Source of the DNA: Algoriphagus halophilus
GTDB taxonomy: Bacteria > Bacteroidota > Bacteroidia > Cytophagales > Cyclobacteriaceae
DNA length: 64,000 bases
Direction: 5' to 3'
Assembly: GCF_900129785.1 (NCBI RefSeq)
Contig: NZ_FSRC01000002.1
Coordinates: 124,001 to 188,000, forward strand
Part shown: positions 25,702 to 33,094 of the stretch, in pieces
Layout: the number at the start of each line of letters is the position of its first letter
Numbering within the stretch: position 1 is the first letter of the stretch
Notes under the pieces: generated by a model
What the model saw: the letters and a program-made list of their open reading frames with translations, nothing else
Told to the model about the DNA's origin: nothing
The model's database searches: none
Translations under genes and position numbers: made by a program

Positions 25702-26703
25702 ATGAAAAATGTAAAACCAATAGATTACGAGCTGGAGAAAAACATGGAGGTCATCTCCCAATTAGATGGCCAAGTGGGAGAAGCCGTTGAAAATATTTTG
25801 GTAGACCCGGAAACCTGCTGGCAGCCCTCTGACTTTTTGCCTGATTTTGGTAATCCAGATATCCACGACGAAATCAAAGCATTACAAAAACGAGCGGAAG
25901 GAATCCCTGATACAGTTCTGACCTCTTTGGTAGGAAATATGATCACTGAGGAAGCTCTACCTTCCTATCAAACCTATTTTAATTTACTAGAAGGTATCAA
26001 TGAAGATAGAAGCCTACTTTCCCCTTCTGGTTGGGTAAGATGGTCAAAAGCTTGGACTGCAGAAGAAAATAGACACGGAGATCTGTTGAATAAATACTTG
26101 TATATGACAGGTCGTGTGGACATGAAAGCAGTAGAGATCACGATCCATAGATTATTGACTAATGGTTTTGACCCGAAGTCGGAAAGTGACCCTTATCAGG
26201 CCATGATTTATACCTCTTTCCAGGAAAGAGCTACAAAAATATCTCACGTAAATACAGGTAAACTTGCAGACAAAGCTGGAGACCCAGTCCTTTCCAGAAT
26301 CTGTAAGACGATCGCTGGTGATGAAGCGAGACATGAAAAAGCTTATAAATCATTCATGTCAAGCATTTTTGAAATCGACCCTAACGGAGCCATTCTTGCT
26401 TTTGAGAAAATGATGAAAAAGCAAATTGTTATGCCAGCCGTGTTGATGGGAGAAGGTGGCCCTAATCCATCTATTTACACCAGATTTTCTGAAATCACAC
26501 AAAAAGTGGGAATCTATACCGGGTGGGATTATGCCAGAATCATCGATCACTTGGTCAAACTTTGGAAAATAGAAAACTTGACCGGCTTGAATGATGCTGC
26601 ATCCAAAGCACAAATATACCTTTCCAAACTAGCAGAAAGATACATGAGGGTAGCTGATCGAATGAAAGCTCCTGATGAAATCCAACTTGCTTGGTTAAAA
26701 TAA
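25702..26703 (+). CDS. Acyl-ACP desaturase (fatty acid desaturase type 2)
   Basis: A 333-residue soluble di-iron desaturase that puts a cis double bond into acyl-ACP and so adjusts membrane fluidity. The iron ligands are in place: Glu83/Glu84 (TEEALPSY), the first ExxH set Glu122-His125 (EENRH), Glu175 (FQERATKISH) and the second ExxH set Glu208-His211 (DEARH). Length and motifs match plant and bacterial stearoyl-ACP desaturases (DesA-like). It stands alone between a long leader and a terminator; the leader contains an inverted repeat that may regulate it. Confidence 0.93.
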   Translation: MKNVKPIDYELEKNMEVISQLDGQVGEAVENILVDPETCWQPSDFLPDFGNPDIHDEIKALQKRAEGIPDTVLTSLVGNMITEEALPSYQTYFNLLEGINEDRSLLSPSGWVRWSKAWTAEENRHGDLLNKYLYMTGRVDMKAVEITIHRLLTNGFDPKSESDPYQAMIYTSFQERATKISHVNTGKLADKAGDPVLSRICKTIAGDEARHEKAYKSFMSSIFEIDPNGAILAFEKMMKKQIVMPAVLMGEGGPNPSIYTRFSEITQKVGIYTGWDYARIIDHLVKLWKIENLTGLNDAASKAQIYLSKLAERYMRVADRMKAPDEIQLAWLK

Positions 26704-26732
26704 TCAACTCTCAAATTGATAAACCAATTGGA

Positions 26733-26764
26733 AAAACCTCTTCATTACTGGAGAGGTTTTTTTA
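26733..26764 (+). terminator. Terminator of the desaturase gene
   Basis: AAAACCTCT (26733-26741) pairs perfectly with AGAGGTTTT (26752-26760) over a 10-base loop, followed by TTTATT. Confidence 0.85.
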
Positions 26765-26825
26765 TTACCTTATCCATAGAAACACGTAACTTTTTACTCC
26801 AAACAATTACCTCAGTACATCACCT

Positions 26826-28118
26826 ATGAAAAAGATCATCCTACCTTTTCTCTTTCTGATCACAATCGGAATGACCCGAGCCCAATCCGATCTAAAAGTA
26901 AATCAGGAACGACTTTCCAATTCGATCCAACAACTTGCTACCTACGGCAAGAACCAAGCTGGGGGTTCTGATCGTGTAGCATACAGTAAACATGATATTG
27001 CAGCTAGAGCCTATGTCAAAGAATTGATGCTTCAGGCAGGATTGGACGTCAGTGTGGATTATGCGGGAAATCTGATCGGAAAAAAGGCGGGGAAAAAGCC
27101 CGACCTGAAGCCTATTGCATTTGGATCACACTTAGATGAAGTCCCTAATGGAGGTGATTACGATGGCCCTGTGGGTTCCTTGAGTGCCATAGAAGTAGTA
27201 CAAACACTTTTTGAGAACCAAGTAAATACCGACCACCCGCTTGAAGTGATTCTTTTCACCAATGAAGAAGGAGGCGTAGTAGGCAGCCGAGCTTTAGTTG
27301 GCCAATTAAGTACAGAAGCTTTACAGGTCAAAAGTTCCAGTGGCTTGACTCAGTATGAAGGCATCAAAGCAGTTGGAGGCCACCCAGATCGAATCATGGA
27401 GCTCAAAAGAAACAAAGGAGATCTCGCCGCATTTTTAGAATTACACATCGAACAGGGAGGCAATTTGGATCGAGAGGGAATAGACATTGGGGTGGTAGAA
27501 GGAATAGTCGCGATTGAGTGGTATGAATTTACTTTTAAGGGATTTGCAAACCATGCGGGAACCACACCAATGAATATGAGAAAGGACCCCATGCTCCCAG
27601 CAGCAAGGTTAGTTCTTGCTGTAAATGAAATTGTCAATTCCTACGATGGAGCACAAGTCGCCACGGTAGGAAAAATCGAAGCTTTTCCTGGAGCTGGAAA
27701 TGTAATTCCTGGAGAGGTGAAATTGAATGTAGAAATCCGTGACTTGTCTTCAGAAAAAATCCATCAGGTGTATCAGGCTATTGAAGAGAAAGCTCAGCTG
27801 CTAGCAAAAGAAAGTGGTACGGAAGTCAGTGTGCACCATATCGAAGTGGCCAGTAAACCCGCTTTGGCCAATCCGGAAATTCAAAAAGTCATAGAATCAT
27901 CTGCTAAGGAATTAGGCCTAAGCAGCATGCATTTACCCAGCGGCGCAGGCCATGATGCTCAAGAAATGGCCCGAATTGCACCAATAGGGATGATTTTTAT
28001 TCCTAGCAAAGATGGGATCAGTCATTCACCTCAAGAGTATTCCTCCCCGGAAGATATTGCCAATGGAGCCAATGTGTTATTAAAAACAATTTTAGCCTTG
28101 GATAAACAGCTTCAATAA
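26826..28118 (+). CDS. M20-family amidohydrolase (hydantoinase/carbamoylase type), exported
   Basis: A 430-residue zinc enzyme related to N-carbamoyl-amino-acid hydrolases and allantoate amidohydrolase. A signal peptide (MKKIILPF... ending MTRAQ, residue 20) precedes it, which is unusual because characterised relatives are cytoplasmic. Metal ligands: His102 in GSHLD, Asp113 in GGDYDGPVG, Glu147/Glu148 in TNEEGG; GHDAQEMA near residue 380 supplies the late His. Substrate is not predictable; cleavage of an N-carbamoyl or amide bond in the periplasm is the best guess. It is followed by a pirin gene on the same strand. Confidence 0.85.
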   Translation: MKKIILPFLFLITIGMTRAQSDLKVNQERLSNSIQQLATYGKNQAGGSDRVAYSKHDIAARAYVKELMLQAGLDVSVDYAGNLIGKKAGKKPDLKPIAFGSHLDEVPNGGDYDGPVGSLSAIEVVQTLFENQVNTDHPLEVILFTNEEGGVVGSRALVGQLSTEALQVKSSSGLTQYEGIKAVGGHPDRIMELKRNKGDLAAFLELHIEQGGNLDREGIDIGVVEGIVAIEWYEFTFKGFANHAGTTPMNMRKDPMLPAARLVLAVNEIVNSYDGAQVATVGKIEAFPGAGNVIPGEVKLNVEIRDLSSEKIHQVYQAIEEKAQLLAKESGTEVSVHHIEVASKPALANPEIQKVIESSAKELGLSSMHLPSGAGHDAQEMARIAPIGMIFIPSKDGISHSPQEYSSPEDIANGANVLLKTILALDKQLQ

Positions 28119-28185
28119 AATGATCAAACGCTAAACTTTTTTCATCTTAAATTCATTTAATGTATATACATCAAAAATTTTCATC

Positions 28186-29040
28186 ATGTCTCAAATCAAG
28201 AAAATACATCCCGGTGAATATAGACCCATAGCGGACCTTATTACCTATAGTCCAATGCCTACTCGGCAGCTTCAACAAATTGATCCGTTTATTTTTTTGA
28301 ACCATCATGGTTTCCAAACCTACCCTGCTCCCAATAATGGGTTACCTTTTGGTCCACACCCGCATCGAGGAATGGAAACGGTTACTTTTATTTTGGAAGG
28401 TGACATCATGCATTTGGATTCCTCTGGACATGAATCCGTCATAGGTCCTGGTGGAGTACAATACATGACTGCAGGCAGCGGGTTAATTCACTCAGAAGTC
28501 AGCAGTTCAGAATTCAAGAAAAATGGAGGCGATTTAGAGATCCTCCAACTCTGGTTGAATTTACCTGCTAAATTAAAAATGACGGACCCCTTGTATGTTG
28601 GACTCCAAAAAGAGGAAATCCCCAGCTTTACATTGGATGAAGGGAAAGTAACGGTTCAACAGCTTTTCGGAGAGTGGAATGGGGTAAAAGGAGCCTTTAA
28701 AGAATCTTTTCCGCTTACCATGAGCACTATTTATATCAAAGAAGGAGGGACCTTCAAAAAACAAATCCCTGCATCAGATAACATCTTTTTCTACATTGTT
28801 AGAGGAGAATTGAAAGTAAATGGACAATCTGTACCGTTTAGAAACTTGGTGGAATTTGAATCCGGGGAAGTGGATTTAGAAGTCACAGCATCTTCCGACG
28901 CCATTTTAATTTTGGGTCACGCCCAACCTTTTAATGAACCAATGGTAGCCCAGGGTCCATTTGTCATGAATACTGAGGAGGAGATCCACCAAGCCTATGA
29001 AGATTACCGAAATGGTAAATTTGGTTCTTGGAATCATTAA
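28186..29040 (+). CDS. Pirin family protein
   Basis: A 284-residue bicupin of the pirin family. The iron ligands seen in human pirin are conserved: His58 and His60 (GPHPHRGMETVT), His102 and Glu104 (GLIHSE). Bacterial members such as YhhW can act as quercetin 2,3-dioxygenases, but the true substrate is unknown. No signal peptide, so cytoplasmic. The stop codon overlaps the stop of the convergent DUF2520 gene by a few bases, with no room for a terminator between them. Confidence 0.93.
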   Translation: MSQIKKIHPGEYRPIADLITYSPMPTRQLQQIDPFIFLNHHGFQTYPAPNNGLPFGPHPHRGMETVTFILEGDIMHLDSSGHESVIGPGGVQYMTAGSGLIHSEVSSSEFKKNGGDLEILQLWLNLPAKLKMTDPLYVGLQKEEIPSFTLDEGKVTVQQLFGEWNGVKGAFKESFPLTMSTIYIKEGGTFKKQIPASDNIFFYIVRGELKVNGQSVPFRNLVEFESGEVDLEVTASSDAILILGHAQPFNEPMVAQGPFVMNTEEEIHQAYEDYRNGKFGSWNH

Positions 29041-29810
29041 CTATCAATGATATCCTGGGAAATCAGTCTATAGATTTCAGCAAATGACTCATTGTAGTCC
29101 AAAAATCTATGATGGTTTTCCAGGGTCTCATAATCTTCCCTACTAGCTGGTCCAGTCTGGGCATTTTTAGCTCCAATTTGTAATGCTTTGGATATTTGTT
29201 CAATAATCAATGGTTTCAACATTTCAAAGTCTAAGCCCTGTCTTCGCATGATTTCCTCACTCATTCGAATCATATGATTGGTGAAATTGCTTGCAAAAAC
29301 AGCTGCGATATGAATGGCTAACCGATCCTTGGATCTGACATTGTAATATTGGGATTTCAAGCTTTTTGCCAACTTCCGAAGCTTTTGAAGCGATTCTTCA
29401 TCATCAGATTCCAGCAAAAATGCTACATCTTCAAATTCCATTTTTCTGGATTTGGTAAATGATTGTAATGGATAAAAAATCCCTGTGTAAGTTGCAGAAC
29501 TATAGCCTAAAATATCCAAAGACATAGCCCCTGAGGTATGTACCAAAATACTTCCTTCAGGTAAAATCACTGAATCTGCCAATTCAGGTATTGCCTGATC
29601 ACTTACTGCCAAAATAAAAATCTCTGCCTCAGAATCAGAAAAATCCAGTTCATCTTTTGGCTCTGCAGCATATACCCTTTCCGTTATTTTTCTGGCACTT
29701 GATAGATCCCTCGCATACACCTCTGTCACTTCATGTCCTGCATCTTCAATTGCCGGAGCTAAATGCCAAGCCACATTCCCAGCACCTAGAATGGCTACTT
29801 TAAACTTCAT
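29037..29810 (-). CDS. Rossmann-fold DUF2520 protein
   Basis: A 257-residue protein from the start at 29810; a longer reading from 29837 adds nine hydrophobic residues before MKFKVAILGAGNVAWHL, which is the usual N-terminus. The glycine pattern GAGNVA marks an NAD(P)-binding Rossmann fold, and the C-terminal half is the helical DUF2520 domain (FASNFTNHM, RQGLDFEMLKPLI). The family resembles pyrroline-5-carboxylate reductase or ketopantoate reductase, but no reaction is known. Cytoplasmic. Confidence 0.87.
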   Translation of the reverse strand: MKFKVAILGAGNVAWHLAPAIEDAGHEVTEVYARDLSSARKITERVYAAEPKDELDFSDSEAEIFILAVSDQAIPELADSVILPEGSILVHTSGAMSLDILGYSSATYTGIFYPLQSFTKSRKMEFEDVAFLLESDDEESLQKLRKLAKSLKSQYYNVRSKDRLAIHIAAVFASNFTNHMIRMSEEIMRRQGLDFEMLKPLIIEQISKALQIGAKNAQTGPASREDYETLENHHRFLDYNESFAEIYRLISQDIIDS

Positions 29811-29900
29811 AAACGAAATAAGGTAAAAAATAAGCACAATGAAAAGAGAGGCTATTCAAGAAGACCTCATCTAGTTAATTAGAGCCTATTTTGAAATAAA

Positions 29901-29934
29901 AAAAGCCATTCCTCTTGAGCTAGGAATGGCTTTT
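29901..29934 (-). terminator. Terminator of the lipoamide dehydrogenase gene
   Basis: AAAAGCCATTCCT (29901-29913) pairs with AGGAATGGCTTTT (29922-29934), a 13-base perfect stem with an 8-base loop, located 19 bases past the stop of the minus-strand gene at 29953. Confidence 0.88.
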
Positions 29935-29952
29935 AGGTAAAGATTAATGTTC

Positions 29953-31350
29953 TTAAATATGTAACGATCTATTGTCAGTGGCTGCTAAGCAGGCTTCTTT
30001 GAAAGCCTCTGTATAGGTTGGGTGTGCGTGAGACATTCTTGCAATATCCTCTGCTGATGCTCGGTACTCCATCGCTACTACAGCTTCTGCAATCATATCA
30101 GCAGTTCTTGGCCCAATCATGTGCACACCAAGAATTTCATCTGTTTCAGCATCCGCCAAAACTTTCACCAAGCCATCTGTATCCATAGAAGCTCTTGCTC
30201 TTCCTGATGCCATAAAAGGGAATTTACCCACTTTGTATTTAATTCCTTTCTCCTTCAATTGCTCTTCAGTATATCCTACTGCGGCAACTTCTGGCCAGGT
30301 ATACACTACCCCAGGAATTAAATTATAATTGATATGTGGTTTTTGGCCTACCAAAGTTTCAGCAACAAAAACTCCTTCTTCTTCCGCCTTATGAGCAAGC
30401 ATCGCTCCTTTTACCACATCCCCAATCGCATAAATATTTGGCACATTGGTCTGTAAATGATCATTTACTTCAATTTGTCCACGTTCAGTCAACTTCACTC
30501 CAGCTGCTTCTGCATTCAGCCCTTCAGTATAAGGCCTTCTTCCAATAGAAACCAAGACGTAATCACCTTTCACTTCAATGGTTTCTCCTTTGGCATTATC
30601 AGCCTTTACGGTTACTTCCTTACCCTTCTTCTCTACAGAGGTTACTTTATGTTTTAGATAGAATTCAAAGCCTAATTTTTTCAAAGACTTTTGAAGTTCT
30701 TTACCCATGGTTTTATCCATGGTTGGGATCAAAGAATCCATGAACTCAATCACTGAAACTTTAGCACCCAATCTTGCATAAACAGATCCGAGCTCAAGAC
30801 CGATTACCCCTCCTCCAATCACGACCAAATGCTTTGGAATCTCTTTTAGGTTCAATGCCTCCGTAGAAGTAATTACCCGATCCTTATCCAATTTGATAAA
30901 TGGCAAGGAAGATGGCTTCGAGCCAGTGGCGATGATAATGTTCTTTCCTTCAATTTCAGAAGAAGAACCATCATCCTTTGTTACTTTGACGGTAGTTGAA
31001 TTGACAAAAGAGCCCAATCCTTGATGAACATCAATTTTGTTCTTTTTCATCAGGTATTGGATACCGTCTGTATTTTGCTTCACCACATCGTTTTTACGAG
31101 TGATCATTTGCTTCAAATTAACTTTCAAATTACTCAGGCCAATTCCATGGGTTTCAAAAGTATGTGCAGCATTATGATAATGCTCGGAGGAATCCAATAA
31201 TGCTTTGGAAGGGATACATCCAACATTTAAACAGGTACCTCCTAATGTGGAATATTTTTCTATTAAGGCGGTTTTCATTCCTAGTTGCGCGCAACGGATT
31301 GCCGCTACATATCCTCCAGGTCCGGAACCGATAACTATTACGTCGTACAT
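29953..31350 (-). CDS. lpdA: Dihydrolipoyl dehydrogenase (E3)
   Basis: A 465-residue FAD enzyme that reoxidises dihydrolipoamide with NAD+ in 2-oxoacid dehydrogenase complexes. The N-terminal GSGPGGY binds FAD, the redox disulfide is Cys40/Cys45 (GGTCLNVGCIPSKA), GGGVIGLELG binds NAD, and His443-Glu448 (HAHPTYTE) forms the catalytic base pair near the C-terminus. It lies downstream of the E1 and E2 genes on the same strand, so it probably serves 2-oxoglutarate dehydrogenase. The 148-base gap from E2 contains a repeat element rather than a gene. Confidence 0.97.
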   Translation of the reverse strand: MYDVIVIGSGPGGYVAAIRCAQLGMKTALIEKYSTLGGTCLNVGCIPSKALLDSSEHYHNAAHTFETHGIGLSNLKVNLKQMITRKNDVVKQNTDGIQYLMKKNKIDVHQGLGSFVNSTTVKVTKDDGSSSEIEGKNIIIATGSKPSSLPFIKLDKDRVITSTEALNLKEIPKHLVVIGGGVIGLELGSVYARLGAKVSVIEFMDSLIPTMDKTMGKELQKSLKKLGFEFYLKHKVTSVEKKGKEVTVKADNAKGETIEVKGDYVLVSIGRRPYTEGLNAEAAGVKLTERGQIEVNDHLQTNVPNIYAIGDVVKGAMLAHKAEEEGVFVAETLVGQKPHINYNLIPGVVYTWPEVAAVGYTEEQLKEKGIKYKVGKFPFMASGRARASMDTDGLVKVLADAETDEILGVHMIGPRTADMIAEAVVAMEYRASAEDIARMSHAHPTYTEAFKEACLAATDNRSLHI

Positions 31351-31360
31351 TTTTCTTTAG

Positions 31361-31496
31361 ATTTTAGTAGCAAGTAGCAAGTATCAAGACCTGTACTTCC
31401 ATTCAATTTATATACTTAAGTACCAAGATGGGGAATAAACAACGAGCTCTATTGAATTTCCCCATACTTGATACGCTGTACTAGTGACTAGATACT
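31361..31496. repeat. Intergenic heptamer-repeat element with inward-facing arms
   Basis: The gap between E2 and E3 genes is built of 7-bp units. On the plus strand: AGTAGCA (31366), AGTAGCA (31373), AGTATCA (31380), and again AGTACCA (31419), AGATGGG (31426). On the minus strand, in phase from the other end: AGTATCT (31490-31496), AGTCACT (31483-31489), AGTACAG (31476-31482), CGTATCA (31469-31475), AGTATGG (31462-31468). GTATCAAG at 31381-31388 mirrors CTTGATAC at 31467-31474, ATTCAAT (31401) mirrors ATTGAAT (31451), and TGGGGAA (31429) mirrors TTCCCCA (31458). It looks like a mobile or structural small repeat similar in kind to cyanobacterial STRRs. Confidence 0.7.
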
Positions 31497-31498
31497 TT

Positions 31499-33025
31499 TT
31501 AAACTCCAAACAACAATCTAGTCGGATCCTCCAGTAACTCTTTTACTCTTACCAAAAAGCTTACAGATTCACGACCATCGATGATTCTATGATCATAGGA
31601 TAATGCTACGTACATCATTGGAAGAATCTTCACCTCTCCATTTACCGCCATTGGTCTCTGCACAATATTGTGCATTCCCAAAATTGCAGATTGAGGGGCG
31701 TTGATGATTGGAGTAGACATCATGGATCCAAATACTCCACCATTGGTGATGGTAAAGGTACCTCCAGTCATTTCTTCAATAGAAAGCTTGTTATCTCTAG
31801 CCTTTACAGCCAATCGCACCACTTCTTTTTCAATCTGATCAAAGCTCATTGCCTCAGCGTTTCTGATGACAGGCACAACTAATCCTTTTGGAGCAGAAAC
31901 TGCGATTGAAATATCACAGTAGTCGTTAAAGACCATTTCATTTCCATCAATCTTGGCATTCACTGCTGGCCATTCTTGAAGAGCTACACAGACTGCTTTG
32001 GTAAAGAAGGACATGAATCCAAGACCTACTCCATGCTTCTCTTTGAATTGTTCTTTGAACTTAGCTCTCAAATCCATGATCGGCTTCATGTTCACCTCAT
32101 TAAATGTGGTCAACATAGCCGTTTCATTTTTCACGGAAACCAATCTTTTGGCAACCGTTTTACGAAGAGAAGACATTCTTTCTCTTCTTTCATTTCTAGA
32201 GCCTAATACTGGAGCCGGTGCTTCTGCCGCTGGTGCAGGAGCTGCTTTGGCAGGGGCTGATGCAGGAGCTGCTTTCTGAGCAGATTGGGCATCCTCTTTA
32301 GTGATTCTACCGTCTTTGCCTGTGCCTGATACAGATTCAGGAGAAATACCTTTCTCTGCTAATATTTTTGATGCTGCTGGTGAAGCATGTCCAGTTGCAT
32401 AATTTGTAGATCCAGAGACTGCTGCTGGTGAACCACTTTCTGGGGCACTTGATTCTGCTGCTGCTGTAGGCGCTCCTTCAGTCACTTCAATCTTGCAGAT
32501 CAATCCTCCAATTTCCAACACATCTCCTTCTTGAGCAACATGTCTTAAAATCCCTGAAGCTTCTGCAGGTAATTCAAACGTTGCTTTATCAGAGTCTACC
32601 TCAGCAATAATTTCGTCTAAGGCAACATAATCTCCATCATTCTTCAACCAATTGGCAAGAGTTACCTCTGTAATGGATTCTCCTACTGTTGGTACAATCA
32701 TTTCTTTAACTTCCCCAGTAGTGGAAGGTCCTGCACTCTTGGTTTCCTCTTTTTTAGGTGCTTCTGAAGGAGAGGAAGTAGCCGCAACGCCTTCCTCATC
32801 GATCGTACAGATAACGGCTCCAATTTCTAAGGTATCACCTGCCTGTGCATTAATCTTTAATATTCCTGTTGCTTCTGCAGGCAGTTCAAAAGTAGCTTTG
32901 TCAGATTCCAATTCACAAAGGATCTCATCCATTTGAACCTGGTCTCCATCATTTTTAAACCATTGCCCAACGGTAACCTCGGTAATGGATTCGCCTACTG
33001 CAGGCACTTTAATTTCTTTGCTCAT
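31499..33025 (-). CDS. sucB: 2-oxoglutarate dehydrogenase E2, two lipoyl domains
   Basis: A 508-residue dihydrolipoamide succinyltransferase, core of the 2-oxoglutarate dehydrogenase complex. It carries two lipoyl domains with target lysines Lys43 and Lys147, both in [17 protein letters not shown] loops, while most SucB/OdhB proteins have one. An Ala/Pro linker, a peripheral-subunit-binding domain (about 213-247, [15 protein letters not shown]) and a second Ala/Pro linker lead to the catalytic domain with His479 and Asp483 (SYDHRIIDG). The GESITEV start of each lipoyl domain favours succinyl over acetyl transferase. Lies 69 bases after the E1 gene. Confidence 0.96.
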   Translation of the reverse strand: MSKEIKVPAVGESITEVTVGQWFKNDGDQVQMDEILCELESDKATFELPAEATGILKINAQAGDTLEIGAVICTIDEEGVAATSSPSEAPKKEETKSAGPSTTGEVKEMIVPTVGESITEVTLANWLKNDGDYVALDEIIAEVDSDKATFELPAEASGILRHVAQEGDVLEIGGLICKIEVTEGAPTAAAESSAPESGSPAAVSGSTNYATGHASPAASKILAEKGISPESVSGTGKDGRITKEDAQSAQKAAPASAPAKAAPAPAAEAPAPVLGSRNERRERMSSLRKTVAKRLVSVKNETAMLTTFNEVNMKPIMDLRAKFKEQFKEKHGVGLGFMSFFTKAVCVALQEWPAVNAKIDGNEMVFNDYCDISIAVSAPKGLVVPVIRNAEAMSFDQIEKEVVRLAVKARDNKLSIEEMTGGTFTITNGGVFGSMMSTPIINAPQSAILGMHNIVQRPMAVNGEVKILPMMYVALSYDHRIIDGRESVSFLVRVKELLEDPTRLLFGV

Positions 33026-33040
33026 GAGTTTTTCTTTTTT

Positions 33041-33066
33041 ACTCTTACTATCTCAATAGTGAGAGT
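33041..33066 (-). repeat. Intercistronic hairpin between E1 and E2
   Basis: ACTCT-T-ACTAT (33041-33051) pairs with ATAGT-G-AGAGT (33056-33066) around CTCA, with one wobble or mismatch. It ends 15 bases before the E2 start codon. An A-run follows on the coding strand, so it is not a terminator; it may tune message stability or translation. Confidence 0.4.
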
Positions 33067-33094
33067 TGGAACAAAATGATATGATTATTTCGGA

